A stretch of 56,021 bases of DNA from positions 1-56,021 of the forward strand of contig JBAWZF010000018.1 in NCBI GenBank assembly GCA_037143175.1. The letters are read 5' to 3'. Made by a program: the position numbers and the translations under genes. The notes under the pieces are model-generated. The model worked only from the letters and a program-made list of their open reading frames with translations. It had not been told where the DNA came from and did no database searches. This DNA is from a bacterium (GTDB lineage Bacteria > Verrucomicrobiota > Kiritimatiellia > CAIKKV01 > CAITUY01). Of the stretch, positions 25,130 through 33,613 are shown in pieces. The number at the start of each line of letters is the position of its first letter. Within the stretch, counting starts at the first letter, position 1.

Positions 25130-27070
25130 TCAGGCTTCCATTCTGACCACTGATTTATGTCTACAGACTTCTGTATCCTGTCTATTGTCGTCCGTCTTTT
25201 GAATCCTGAGCGTTTTCTCCACCCGTTCAGCAATGGCTTCGGCGGTCAGGCCAAAGTTTTCAAGCAGTATCGCAGGGGCTCCATGCGGAACGAACTCACG
25301 AGGCCAACCGTTCCTGATGATGCGGCCCTGATACCCAAGATCGCCCAGCGTTTCAGCAACCGCAGTCCCGAACCCTCCTGCGGCAACCCCATTTTCAAGA
25401 GTGACGAATGTCCGGGCTAACGTACTCTGGCCCGTGATCAAATCCAGATCCAATGGGGCCACAAATCTTGCATTTACAACCCCCACTGAAAACCCTTTGG
25501 TTACCAGAATGTCAGCTGCCGCTATCGCCACCGGGATCATGTCGCCCAACGCCCAAATCTGGATTTCCCACCCTTCTAGTAGAATACGTGATTTTCCCAA
25601 AGGAACCTCTTCAAACTGATCTGGTGGTTCAAACCCGGCACAAATTCCGCGGGGATAGCGAATGACCACCGGACGTTTCCATTTGATTGCCGAATAGAGC
25701 ATGTGGGACAGCTCCGCCCCATCGGCAGGTTGCATAATGATCAATCCCGGGAACGTTCGCATCATGGCAATGTCAAATACTCCATGATGCGTAGGGCCAT
25801 CATCACCGACAACCCCTGCGCGATCGAGGCAGAACACCACCGGCAGGTTCTGCAGGCAAACATCATGAAGAATGTAGTCCACCACGCGCTGCGAGAACGT
25901 TGAATAGAGAGGCAGCACCGGGGTCATCCCCTGGGAAGCCAGACCGGCAGCAAAAATTACGGCATGTTCCTCGCAAATCCCCACATCGAAGAAGCGTTCA
26001 GGAAAACGAGTCGCAAAAGAGGTGAGCCCTGTTCCTGATCGCATGGCCGCCGTAATGGCAACGATCCCGGAATCACTCGCGGCAAGCCTTTCAAGAGTAT
26101 TGCCAAAAACCTGCGAGTAGGAAGGAGCCGAGGAACAGGAAATTGGAATCCCCGATTCAACGTCGAAGTTACCAATTCCGTGCCAATTTTCGGGACATTT
26201 CTCGGCAAACGAATAGCCTCGGCCTTTCTGCGTGAGCACATGCAGGATAATCGGCCCGTCATTGTTCTTGGCGATTTCCAAAGCAGCCACCAAACGCGGT
26301 ATATCATGGCCGTCAATCGGGCCGATATATCGAAGCCCGAATTCTTCGAACAACACACTGTGAAGAAACATACTCTTGATGGATTCCTCAACCCGGTAAT
26401 ACAAACGCCTCAAAACATTCGATTGCCCCGACATGCGCTTCACCACCGACTCAACAGAGTGCTTCCATTTATTATAGCTGCGGTTTGTCAGAAGCGCGCC
26501 CAGATATTTGGACACAGACCCAACATTTGCGGAAATGGACATCTCATTATCATTCAGGATTACAATCATCCGCCCCGTGGTGCCCTGGATATTATTCAGA
26601 GCCTCAAACGAGGATCCACCGCCAAGAGCGGCATCTCCTACCACCGCCACCACATGATTGTTGCCCCCCTGTCGATCGCGCGCCACAGCCATCCCCAGAG
26701 CTGCCGACAAAGCGGTTCCCGCATGTCCGGCGCCAAAAGCATCACAGGGGCTCTCATTGCGATTCATAAATCCTGAAAGCCCACCATACTGACGAAGCGT
26801 GGCGAACTGGTTTTTGCGCCCTGTGAGGATTTTATAGGTATAAGCCTGATGGCTGACATCCATCAAAATCTTATCCTCTGGCGGTTGAAACACCTTTAGA
26901 ATTGCCAGGGTAAGTTCCACCACACCCAAATTGGAGGCCAGATGACCACCCGTTTTGCTGATGGTCTCGATCATGAGCACCCTGATTCCATTTGCCAGGT
27001 CGGTCATCTCATCTGGTGAGAGCAGTTTTACATCTGCCGGGCCATTGATTTTATCAAGAACGGTGCTCAT
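25130..27070 (-). CDS. dxs: 1-deoxy-D-xylulose-5-phosphate synthase
   Basis: Dxs condenses pyruvate and glyceraldehyde 3-phosphate, the first step of the MEP isoprenoid pathway. The thiamine diphosphate region is GDAALGGGSSFEALNN...LNDNEMSIS, with GDA where most enzymes have GDG. Other blocks are DVSHQAYTYKILTGRK, ESPCDAFGAGHAGTALSAALG and LDRAGVVGDDGPTHHGVFD. These small departures suggest a divergent Dxs, but the active-site pattern is intact. The last ~25 residues (after RVEKTLRIQK) are read from a 7-bp-period repeat array and have no counterpart in the family. The start overlaps the end of a truncated MetH-like frame by ATGA. Confidence 0.93.
   Translation of the reverse strand: MSTVLDKINGPADVKLLSPDEMTDLANGIRVLMIETISKTGGHLASNLGVVELTLAILKVFQPPEDKILMDVSHQAYTYKILTGRKNQFATLRQYGGLSGFMNRNESPCDAFGAGHAGTALSAALGMAVARDRQGGNNHVVAVVGDAALGGGSSFEALNNIQGTTGRMIVILNDNEMSISANVGSVSKYLGALLTNRSYNKWKHSVESVVKRMSGQSNVLRRLYYRVEESIKSMFLHSVLFEEFGLRYIGPIDGHDIPRLVAALEIAKNNDGPIILHVLTQKGRGYSFAEKCPENWHGIGNFDVESGIPISCSSAPSYSQVFGNTLERLAASDSGIVAITAAMRSGTGLTSFATRFPERFFDVGICEEHAVIFAAGLASQGMTPVLPLYSTFSQRVVDYILHDVCLQNLPVVFCLDRAGVVGDDGPTHHGVFDIAMMRTFPGLIIMQPADGAELSHMLYSAIKWKRPVVIRYPRGICAGFEPPDQFEEVPLGKSRILLEGWEIQIWALGDMIPVAIAAADILVTKGFSVGVVNARFVAPLDLDLITGQSTLARTFVTLENGVAAGGFGTAVAETLGDLGYQGRIIRNGWPREFVPHGAPAILLENFGLTAEAIAERVEKTLRIQKTDDNRQDTEVCRHKSVVRMEA
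25142..25211. repeat. Degenerate 7-bp-period array inside the 3' end of dxs
   Basis: Ten heptamers from TCTGACC (25142) to CCTGAGC (25205) carry G at the fourth position in every unit and T at the third in eight of ten. The array encodes the C-terminal tail of Dxs on the minus strand. Confidence 0.65.
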
Positions 27071-27387
27071 GATCCCCCCGCGAGCACAGAAAGCGCGGTG
27101 TTCACCCCCAACCTGACCGCACGATTCATGTCCGCTACACGATCCGCCAGGCCGTAAGCCGAGAGTTTAATACGGTTGGCGCCGAACGTGCTGGTTTCAA
27201 TAACATCGGCGCCTGCCTCGACGTATTCCTTGTGAATCCCCAAAATCAATTGGGGCTGCGTCAAACTCAAATCGTCATAGCACACATTCACAAAGACGCC
27301 ACGCTGATAGATCATCGTCCCCATGGCGCCATCAAACAACATGACACCAGCACGTATCTTTTCGAGAAAGTTTTGATTCGGTTTCAC
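27067..27387 (-). pseudogene. Truncated homocysteine S-methyltransferase (MetH/YitJ N-terminal fragment)
   Basis: The 106-residue frame begins with GTG and contains MLFDGAMGTMIYQRG and LGIHKEYVEAGADVIETSTF. These are the first third of the homocysteine S-methyltransferase barrel found at the N-terminus of MetH and of BHMT-MTHFR fusions. The domain normally runs to about 300 residues and needs zinc-binding cysteines near its end; here it stops at TALSVLAGGS and dxs begins with an ATGA overlap. It cannot be an active methyltransferase. It is most likely a deletion remnant, although the exact coupling could mean it still serves as a translated leader for dxs. No Shine-Dalgarno sequence is evident. 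Confidence 0.7.
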
Positions 27388-27403
27388 GGAGGGGGACTAT
27401 AGC

Positions 27404-27427
27404 GACTCGACCATTCTTCGTCGAGTC
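27404..27427 (-). repeat. Perfect 8-bp inverted repeat between the sugar operon and dxs region
   Basis: GACTCGAC (27404-27411) and GTCGAGTC (27420-27427) enclose an 8-base loop, 18 bases after the stop codon of the last sugar-operon gene. There is no T-run on either side. It may end the sugar operon transcript by structure alone or serve as an operator for the MetH fragment and dxs. Confidence 0.45.
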
Positions 27428-27445
27428 CAGAGAACTTTACCCCTA

Positions 27446-28351
27446 TTAGATTCCCGGATTTGGCACAAATGCCCCACCCCGGCAATGCTTCAGGAAATTC
27501 AGGCCATGCACCTGGCCCGTCATTTCCAAATCATCCCTGTAAATCGGATCATGCCAGCCTTCAATATCAATGGAGCCTTTAAACCCGCCACGCCGCAACT
27601 CTGTAATAACATCCGTCCAATTGGTGTCACCAAATCCCGGAGTGCGGTGGAAGGCAAATTGCTTATTGCCATATACTCCATGAGTCCTAACTACCTCCCA
27701 CAATATGGACGCATCCTTTCCATGTACATGGAAGATACGGTTGACCCATTTCCGGAGTTGGGGAAGAGGATCAATCAGAGCGACCATCTGGTGACAGGGC
27801 TCCCATTCAAGCCCAAGGTTAGCGCTTGGAACCGCATCGAACATCAATTGCCATGCATCGGGATTGTGCGCGATATTCCAATCGCCACTTTGCCAGGTGC
27901 CACCCATACTGCAGTTCTCGAAAGCCAGACGGACCCCTTTGCCTTCCGCGCGTCGAGCCAACTCTCCAAAAACTTCTTTAAACCGGGGAATGGACGCGTC
28001 GATCGACTGGCCCCGCAGTCGGCCGGTAAATCCGGCGACAACATCCGCACCAAACAAATGCGCATTGTCGATCAAGGTTTCCCAGCCGCGCCGGGTGGCC
28101 AGATCCTTTTCGTCATTCTCAAGAGGATTTCCGAACATGCCCAACGAACTGATGACGACGTCCTTGTTACCAATCGCTTCCTTGACCTCAGCCGCCAAGG
28201 TTTTCAGGTCGGCATCACCTATTGTCTGCCAAAAGGTTAAAGAAAAGCTCTCAAATCCATGCTGAATAATCTGCTGGATGTATTTCTTGGTATCCTTGCC
28301 AGCACTCACCAGCGTACCAATCCTGATGTCACAATGATTTTGATGATTCAT
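27446..28351 (-). CDS. Sugar phosphate isomerase/epimerase-like TIM-barrel protein (gene 4 of sugar operon)
   Basis: This AP-endonuclease-2 / xylose-isomerase-like barrel has a likely metal site at VRLAFENCSM (Glu), LGLEWEPCHQM (Glu and His; many homologues have Asp first), RIFHVHGKD and GSIDIEGWHDP (Glu). The length of 301 residues is typical. The family includes epimerases, dehydratases and 3-keto-sugar processing enzymes; sequence alone does not choose. It is the last gene of an operon that alternates Gfo/Idh/MocA dehydrogenases and TIM-barrel proteins. The neighbouring dehydrogenase suggests it acts on an oxidised sugar or cyclitol. Confidence 0.85.
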   Translation of the reverse strand: MNHQNHCDIRIGTLVSAGKDTKKYIQQIIQHGFESFSLTFWQTIGDADLKTLAAEVKEAIGNKDVVISSLGMFGNPLENDEKDLATRRGWETLIDNAHLFGADVVAGFTGRLRGQSIDASIPRFKEVFGELARRAEGKGVRLAFENCSMGGTWQSGDWNIAHNPDAWQLMFDAVPSANLGLEWEPCHQMVALIDPLPQLRKWVNRIFHVHGKDASILWEVVRTHGVYGNKQFAFHRTPGFGDTNWTDVITELRRGGFKGSIDIEGWHDPIYRDDLEMTGQVHGLNFLKHCRGGAFVPNPGI

Positions 28352-28384
28352 AATATGAAATTTCCTTCTTTATAAACAAACAGG

Positions 28385-29410
28385 TCACTTGACCTTTTCC
28401 TCTTTACCAGATGCAGCACTCTTAATCGCGGCAAAAACCATCGCCAGGCTCTTGATATTGTCCGTACAAATGGTCTCCGGCGACTTGCCCTTGCGCAAAC
28501 ATTTCACATAATCCGCAATCTGACCACCATGAAAACCCGTTCTGCTTTCGTCGGTAAAGGGCTCCGCCACAATGTCTTCCCATGTGGAGAAAAAGCCCCC
28601 CTTAGTTTTGACGGCCTGCGCCCGGATGTCCGTCGCACCATCCCAGCGGAAACTGCCTTTAGTACCAATCCCATGCCACGTGCTTTCCCATGTGGTATTC
28701 ATCCCTTCAGCACACCAGCTGCCTCGATAAGTATACACCAGTCCGTTGCTCATGGTAAACACCGCCATGGCTGAAGCATCGTGATCATACCAGGAGCCTT
28801 TTGGATTCCATTCCTTGCAATAAACGGACACGGGGTCCCCGCCGCCCAAGAGACGCGCAGCATCAAAGGTATGGATCGCCATGTCCAGCAGGAGCACATG
28901 CTCCATTCGGTCACGAAAGCCGCCAAAATGAGCCCCGATGTAGAAATCGGAATTCAGGGTGGTCAAAGTTCCGATACGACCCGACTCCACCAATTTTTGC
29001 ACCGTCCGGATATTGGCATCAAACCGTCGATTCTGGATGACCGCATGCGTACGCCCTACCCTTTTGGCCGCCCTCACAATCCGACGGGCATTTGCCATGC
29101 TGTCGGCCAAGGGCTTTTCTCCCAGCACATGACAGCCATGACGGAAGGCTTCCAAAGCCACCTCGACATGACCTTCAGGCACAGTACAATCGAACACGAT
29201 ATCCGGCTTCAGCTTCTTGAGAACCGTGCGGAGATTTGTCCCAATCTCCGCCGACTCCAAATGGAACTCAGTCGCCCGCTTGCGGGCACTCTCCTCAACA
29301 CGATCCACCAGCCCGACAATCTGGATATCAGGCATAGTTGCCACGGGCTTCAACCAGGCCCCACTAATGCCTCCACAGCCCACCAAAACGACACGAAACG
29401 GTTTTTTCAT
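28385..29410 (-). CDS. Gfo/Idh/MocA-family NAD(P)-dependent sugar dehydrogenase (gene 3 of sugar operon)
   Basis: The nucleotide-binding motif is VLVGCGGISGAWL. The catalytic lysine motif is GEKPLADSM, followed by the family histidine in LLDMAIHTFDAARLLGG. All active-site elements are therefore present. These enzymes oxidise or reduce hydroxyl groups of sugars, inositols and glycosides with NAD(P). At 341 residues it is full length. It starts three bases after the stop of the preceding TIM-barrel gene, so the two are tightly coupled. The substrate is unknown. Confidence 0.9.
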   Translation of the reverse strand: MKKPFRVVLVGCGGISGAWLKPVATMPDIQIVGLVDRVEESARKRATEFHLESAEIGTNLRTVLKKLKPDIVFDCTVPEGHVEVALEAFRHGCHVLGEKPLADSMANARRIVRAAKRVGRTHAVIQNRRFDANIRTVQKLVESGRIGTLTTLNSDFYIGAHFGGFRDRMEHVLLLDMAIHTFDAARLLGGGDPVSVYCKEWNPKGSWYDHDASAMAVFTMSNGLVYTYRGSWCAEGMNTTWESTWHGIGTKGSFRWDGATDIRAQAVKTKGGFFSTWEDIVAEPFTDESRTGFHGGQIADYVKCLRKGKSPETICTDNIKSLAMVFAAIKSAASGKEEKVK

Positions 29411-29413
29411 AAA

Positions 29414-30409
29414 TCATCCTTTTTCAAAAGCTGCATCAAATGCGACATTCGAGGGCGGAAAATCAAGCCGTTTGACGAATTCGCAGGCCTCCCGGGCTCC
29501 ATGTTCACGATCCATTCCGCTATCTTCCCATTCCACCGAGAGGGGCCCCTGATAGTTGATCCGGTTCAAGGCGCGAATGATCGGCTCAAAATTCACATTC
29601 CCACGACCTAATGAACGGAAATCCCAGAACCGCCGGGCATCCCCGAAAGTGAGATGTCCCCCGAACACACCGGACAACTGCGGGGTCTGACCCCAGGCAA
29701 CATCCTTCATATGAACATGGAAAATCCGGTCATTAAACCGCTCAATGAATTTCACATAGTCAACACCCTGATACCCCAAATGACTCGGATCAAAGTTGAA
29801 CCCGAAAGACGGATGTCCATCAACGGCGGCCAGGGCACGCTCAGCTGAAACAATGTCAAAGGCAATCTCGGTGGGATGCACTTCCAAGGCAAACTTCACG
29901 CCAACTTTCTGAAACTGATCCAAGATCGGCTTCCATCGTTTTCCGAAGTCCTTGTAACCCGCGGCGACCATCGCCTCCGATACGGGCGGGAATGCATAGA
30001 GCAAATTCCAAATCGAGCTGCCTGTAAAGCCGTTGACAACCTTGACGCCGAGGGTCTTAGCCGCCTTGGCGGTCTTGATCATCTCCTTGGTTGCACGCTG
30101 GCGCACCCCTTCAGGATCGCCATCGCCCCAGATATAGGCAGGAAGTATGGATTTATGGCGCTCATCAATCTGGTCACACACCGCCTGCCCCACAAGATGG
30201 GCACTGATGGCATACACCTTCAGGCCATGACGGGCCAGCGTCTCATGTTTCTGACGGCAGTAGGCGGCATCCGCTTTATCCACCTCAAAATGATCGCCCC
30301 AACATGCCAATTCAAGCCCATCATAACCAAATCCCTTTGCTTTCTGGCAAAGTTGTTCCAACGTCATATCAGCCCATTGCCCTGTGAATAATGTTACCTG
30401 TCGCGCCAT
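29414..30409 (-). CDS. Sugar phosphate isomerase/epimerase-like TIM-barrel protein (gene 2 of sugar operon)
   Basis: The protein starts with [20 protein letters not shown] and has the metal-site blocks [15 protein letters not shown] (Glu), [13 protein letters not shown] (Asp and His), [13 protein letters not shown] and [11 protein letters not shown] (Glu). All four ligands are present, unlike the slightly changed site of the paralogue at 27446-28351. The length is 331 residues. In related operons such proteins act after a Gfo/Idh/MocA dehydrogenase, for example on 3-keto glycosides; whether that holds here is inference. It lies 18 bases after the preceding dehydrogenase gene. Confidence 0.87.
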   Translation of the reverse strand: MARQVTLFTGQWADMTLEQLCQKAKGFGYDGLELACWGDHFEVDKADAAYCRQKHETLARHGLKVYAISAHLVGQAVCDQIDERHKSILPAYIWGDGDPEGVRQRATKEMIKTAKAAKTLGVKVVNGFTGSSIWNLLYAFPPVSEAMVAAGYKDFGKRWKPILDQFQKVGVKFALEVHPTEIAFDIVSAERALAAVDGHPSFGFNFDPSHLGYQGVDYVKFIERFNDRIFHVHMKDVAWGQTPQLSGVFGGHLTFGDARRFWDFRSLGRGNVNFEPIIRALNRINYQGPLSVEWEDSGMDREHGAREACEFVKRLDFPPSNVAFDAAFEKG

Positions 30410-30427
30410 AGATCACACTCCTATTCT

Positions 30428-31531
30428 TTATTTGAAAGTGACGAGTTTCCCTGTTTTCGCAGACTTATAAATAGCTTCCAAAATTTCCGTTACCACCAAA
30501 GCCTGTTCAGGCCGCACCATGGGATCCGTGTCGTTAATGATGGAGTCAATCCACATGCGGGCTTCGCGATCGGACTCATTCTCCGAAACTCCTGCAAAGA
30601 AATCAACACCGCCGCCGGACATATCCACTTTATTAACGAAGAGCTTCCCATGCTTTTCGCCATTTAAACGTAACCCGTCCCACATATCTGCTCCGCCCTC
30701 AGTTCCACACAGGGTGGTCTTGGCTTCCCCAACCTGGAGATCGTTCAAAGCCCAACTGGACTCAAGCATGATGGTCGCGCCGTTCTCCATAGTGATGAAC
30801 CCGAAGGCCGAATCTTCCACGGTGAATTGTTTCGGATCCCATGGCCCCCATGCATTAGCAGCATTTTTGCGACTTCCAAGCTTATGATAAACTGAGCCCA
30901 TAACACTTACGGGCTTGTAGTTATTCATCAGCCATAGAGTCAGATCCAAGGCATGAGTCCCGATATCGATCAACGGCCCCCCCCCCTGCTCCTCCTCGTT
31001 CAGGAATACACCCCAGGTCGGAACAGCCCGTCGGCGAATAGCGTGAGCCTTGGCATAATAAATGTCTCCCAATTCGCCGTCCCGGCAGACTTTGTTGAGG
31101 AACAGAGAATCGGCTCGAAACCGGTTCTGATAACCAATGGTGAGTTTTTTTCCGGTACGCTTCACCGCCTGGACCATTCGGCGGGCCTCCGCAGAAGTTT
31201 TAGCCATGGGTTTTTCGCACATGACATGCTTACCAGCATCCAAGGCCAGAATCGCAAGATCCGAATGGGATTTATTGGGAGTGCAAACATGGATGACATC
31301 AACGGTCTTATCATTGAGCATTTCCTTATAGCTTCCACACACTTTGGCACCCTTGACGCCAAAGGCTGTGGCCGCAGCGGTCGCCCTTTCGGGAACGATG
31401 TCAAAAAATGAGACAATTTCCACATGCGGTAATTTCTTCAAGCTGGGCATATGCTTACCGTTGGCAATGCCACCACACCCAATAATCCCGACTTTAACGA
31501 CGTCCTGTTTATTTTTCGCTGCCATTGTCAT
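30428..31531 (-). CDS. Gfo/Idh/MocA-family NAD(P)-dependent sugar dehydrogenase (gene 1 of sugar operon)
   Basis: The cofactor motif is VGIIGCGGIANGKHMP; the lysine motif is CEKPMAKTSAEARRM; the histidine lies in LIDIGTHALDLTLWLMN. It has 367 residues and is the first gene of the four-gene operon. It is similar in plan to the dehydrogenase at 28385-29410 but clearly diverged, so the two may act on different positions or different sugars. A PAS-AraC regulator is transcribed divergently from the same 138-bp control region and probably regulates the operon. Confidence 0.9.
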   Translation of the reverse strand: MTMAAKNKQDVVKVGIIGCGGIANGKHMPSLKKLPHVEIVSFFDIVPERATAAATAFGVKGAKVCGSYKEMLNDKTVDVIHVCTPNKSHSDLAILALDAGKHVMCEKPMAKTSAEARRMVQAVKRTGKKLTIGYQNRFRADSLFLNKVCRDGELGDIYYAKAHAIRRRAVPTWGVFLNEEEQGGGPLIDIGTHALDLTLWLMNNYKPVSVMGSVYHKLGSRKNAANAWGPWDPKQFTVEDSAFGFITMENGATIMLESSWALNDLQVGEAKTTLCGTEGGADMWDGLRLNGEKHGKLFVNKVDMSGGGVDFFAGVSENESDREARMWIDSIINDTDPMVRPEQALVVTEILEAIYKSAKTGKLVTFK

Positions 31532-31633
31532 GTCTTCCGTTTTGTTGTGAGTTCAAACCGAAACTCGTGCTAAGCCGGATTTCTCCGGACAAATTACAGA
31601 GTGACATACTAGATTTCAGACCTTTCAGTGGTC

Positions 31634-31663
31634 TTGCATGAATTGCGCATCTTTGTGTATATT
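31634..31663 (+). promoter_or_regulatory. Predicted promoter of the PAS-AraC regulator gene
   Basis: TTGCAT (31634-31639) and TATATT (31658-31663) are 18 bases apart. The predicted start of transcription, about 31670, would coincide with the ATG of the regulator, which has no Shine-Dalgarno sequence. The message may thus be leaderless, or translation may begin at the ATG at 31694. Confidence 0.3.
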
Positions 31664-31669
31664 TTCGGC

Positions 31670-32398
31670 ATGAACAAAACGTATCAATTTTCAATGGCAT
31701 CACCTGTTCATTCAGCACTGAAGCTGTTTGACTTCTTGCCGGATGTTTCTTTTTTTGTAAAAAACATGAACAGTGAGTTCCTTTACGGCAACCCGGCTTT
31801 CCTCAAAATGCTGGGAGCACGCAACCTGAAAGAGCTTGTTGGCAAAACAGACCATGACTTCTCACCCAAGGAGCTGGCAGACCGTTTTGTACGGGATGAC
31901 CGGCAGGTCATCAGGAGCGGGAAACCGATGGCCAGCCGAGTGGAACTGGTCCCGAACTTCGATAAAAGTATCAGTTGGCATATCACGACAAAAATCCCGA
32001 TCCGGGATGATGGCGGCGAGATCGTTGGAACGGCGGGGATGACACGCGACTTGAACCGAACGAATGTCACCGCCAGCCGGTACAAATCGATGGATGGTGT
32101 CATGAAACACATGGAAGACCATTACCCTGAGCCTGTCACGGTCAAAGAGCTTGCCGCCATCACCCATTTGTCGCTCAGCCAATTTGAGCGCCGATTCCAG
32201 ACGCTTTTTCAGGTGACCCCGGTGCAATACCTCATTCGCTTGAGACTCACCAAGGCCTGCCAGATCCTGACCTCAACCCCGGCCAAGATCACAGACGTTG
32301 CCGCTCAGTGCGGGTTCTATGACCACAGCCATTTCATCCGGCAGTTCGTTCGCGTCTACGGCCTATCCCCTTCCGCTTATCGCCAGCAACACCAATAA
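31670..32398 (+). CDS. PAS-domain AraC-family transcriptional regulator
   Basis: An N-terminal PAS domain (about residues 15-135) shows FFVKNMNSEFLYGNPAFLKM, GKTDHDFSPKELADRF and the late strand GEIVGTAGMTRDL. A C-terminal AraC/XylS DNA-binding domain of about 100 residues follows. It has two helix-turn-helix motifs: VKELAAITHLSLSQFERRFQ, and KITDVAAQCGFYDHSHFIRQ with VYGLSPSAYRQ. PAS-AraC regulators sense a ligand or redox state. It is divergent from the four-gene sugar operon, which it most likely activates. The frame is open back to GTG 31628; ATG 31670 (MNKTYQFS) or ATG 31694 are better starts. It ends one base before the convergent flavodiiron gene. Confidence 0.88.
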   Translation: MNKTYQFSMASPVHSALKLFDFLPDVSFFVKNMNSEFLYGNPAFLKMLGARNLKELVGKTDHDFSPKELADRFVRDDRQVIRSGKPMASRVELVPNFDKSISWHITTKIPIRDDGGEIVGTAGMTRDLNRTNVTASRYKSMDGVMKHMEDHYPEPVTVKELAAITHLSLSQFERRFQTLFQVTPVQYLIRLRLTKACQILTSTPAKITDVAAQCGFYDHSHFIRQFVRVYGLSPSAYRQQHQ

Positions 32399-32399
32399 C

Positions 32400-33590
32400 T
32401 CAAGGGGCCTTCACTGCAGCCGCCAGTTGCCGTCCCATAGCACGGCAGGCCTCGACCTCGGCCGCACCGGGCTGCCACTTAACACGAAGTCCGGGCAAAG
32501 CGACGGGAATGCCCGCCTTTTTGAACACTTCTTCGATATCCTTGACGCTCTCGCCGCTCCACCCATAAGAACCGAAAGCCGCCCCGATTTTATTTTTAAA
32601 GCGAAGCCCTTTCATCTCTTCAAGAATTTTGGCCATGGACGGTAAAATCCCATTATTGTGGGTACAGGAGCCCAGCACGACCAGTTTGGCTTTAAAAATA
32701 TCTACCATCAAATCATTCCCATCCGACAAAGCCGCATGGCAGACCTTGCAGTCCACGCCACATTCAATTAAGCCTTCGGCAATCGCTTTGGCCATTTTTT
32801 CAGTGGCATTCCACATGGTATCGTAAACAATCAGGGCGGTCGGGGCAGGTATCTGCCGCGCCCATTCCTGGTACTTAGCGACAATCTGCAAGGGCTCATT
32901 ACGCCAGATAACCCCATGGCTGGGAGCAATCATGTCGACCGGAAGATTGAGTGCCAGAATCTCATCAATCTTTTTCAAAACCTTGTCACTATAAAGGGTT
33001 AGGATATTGGCGTAATATTTCAAGGCCTCTTCATAGAGCTCCGCCTGATTGACGAGGTCATTAAAGAGGAATGCCGAGGCGTAATGCTGCCCGAAGGCAT
33101 CATTGGACATTAGAATATTGTGCCCGGTCACATAAGTGAACATGGTGTCAGGCCAATGAAGCATCGGGGCTTCAATGAAAACCAACTCATTTTTACCAAG
33201 GCTAAGTTTGTCACCGGTCTTGACGGTCTGGAAGTTCCACTTTTCATGATAATGGCCCTCCACACTGGCAGCCCCGTTTTTGGTAAGAACTACCGTCGCA
33301 TTCGGGCAGTGCTTCATGAGAATCGGCAAACTGCTGGAATGATCCGGTTCCGCGTGATTCACGATCACATAATCAATCTTGGCCGGATCCACAATGTCTT
33401 TGATCTTCGTCATGAATTCATCGGCATGGTGATCCCAGACGGCATCCACAATCGCAATCTTTTCATCCATGATCAGGTACGCGTTGTAAGTCGTTCCGCG
33501 ATGAACTGACAATTCAACACCGTGAAACCGCCGAATACCCCAATCCGTCACGCCTACCCAGAAAATATTTTTTGCAATTTCAATACTCAT
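32400..33590 (-). CDS. Flavodiiron protein (FprA-type A flavoprotein)
   Basis: The N-terminal metallo-beta-lactamase-like domain holds the diiron site: NHAEPDHSSS (His, Glu, Asp, His), LHWPDTMF (His), LMSNDAFGQH (Asp) and APSHGVIWR (His). The C-terminal flavodoxin domain has the FMN phosphate loop in VYDTMWNATEKMAKAIAEG and later LGSCTHNNGILPSM. These enzymes reduce O2 to water or NO to N2O in the cytoplasm of anaerobes. At 396 residues it is the basic class without a fused rubredoxin, so it needs a separate electron donor. The FAD reductase at 21004-22161 could feed it through a carrier encoded elsewhere. Confidence 0.95.
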   Translation of the reverse strand: MSIEIAKNIFWVGVTDWGIRRFHGVELSVHRGTTYNAYLIMDEKIAIVDAVWDHHADEFMTKIKDIVDPAKIDYVIVNHAEPDHSSSLPILMKHCPNATVVLTKNGAASVEGHYHEKWNFQTVKTGDKLSLGKNELVFIEAPMLHWPDTMFTYVTGHNILMSNDAFGQHYASAFLFNDLVNQAELYEEALKYYANILTLYSDKVLKKIDEILALNLPVDMIAPSHGVIWRNEPLQIVAKYQEWARQIPAPTALIVYDTMWNATEKMAKAIAEGLIECGVDCKVCHAALSDGNDLMVDIFKAKLVVLGSCTHNNGILPSMAKILEEMKGLRFKNKIGAAFGSYGWSGESVKDIEEVFKKAGIPVALPGLRVKWQPGAAEVEACRAMGRQLAAAVKAP

Positions 33591-33613
33591 GATTTCTCCT
33601 TACTTTTAACTTC

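Noticed and set aside
27404-27427. Inverted repeat as a rho-independent terminator
   Set aside because: The stem is perfect but no T-run follows on either strand; kept only as an inverted repeat.
28781-29611. Plus-strand ORF (276 codons) across two sugar-operon genes
   Set aside because: Spans the junction of two genuine minus-strand genes and has no domain; the composition is typical of antisense frames.
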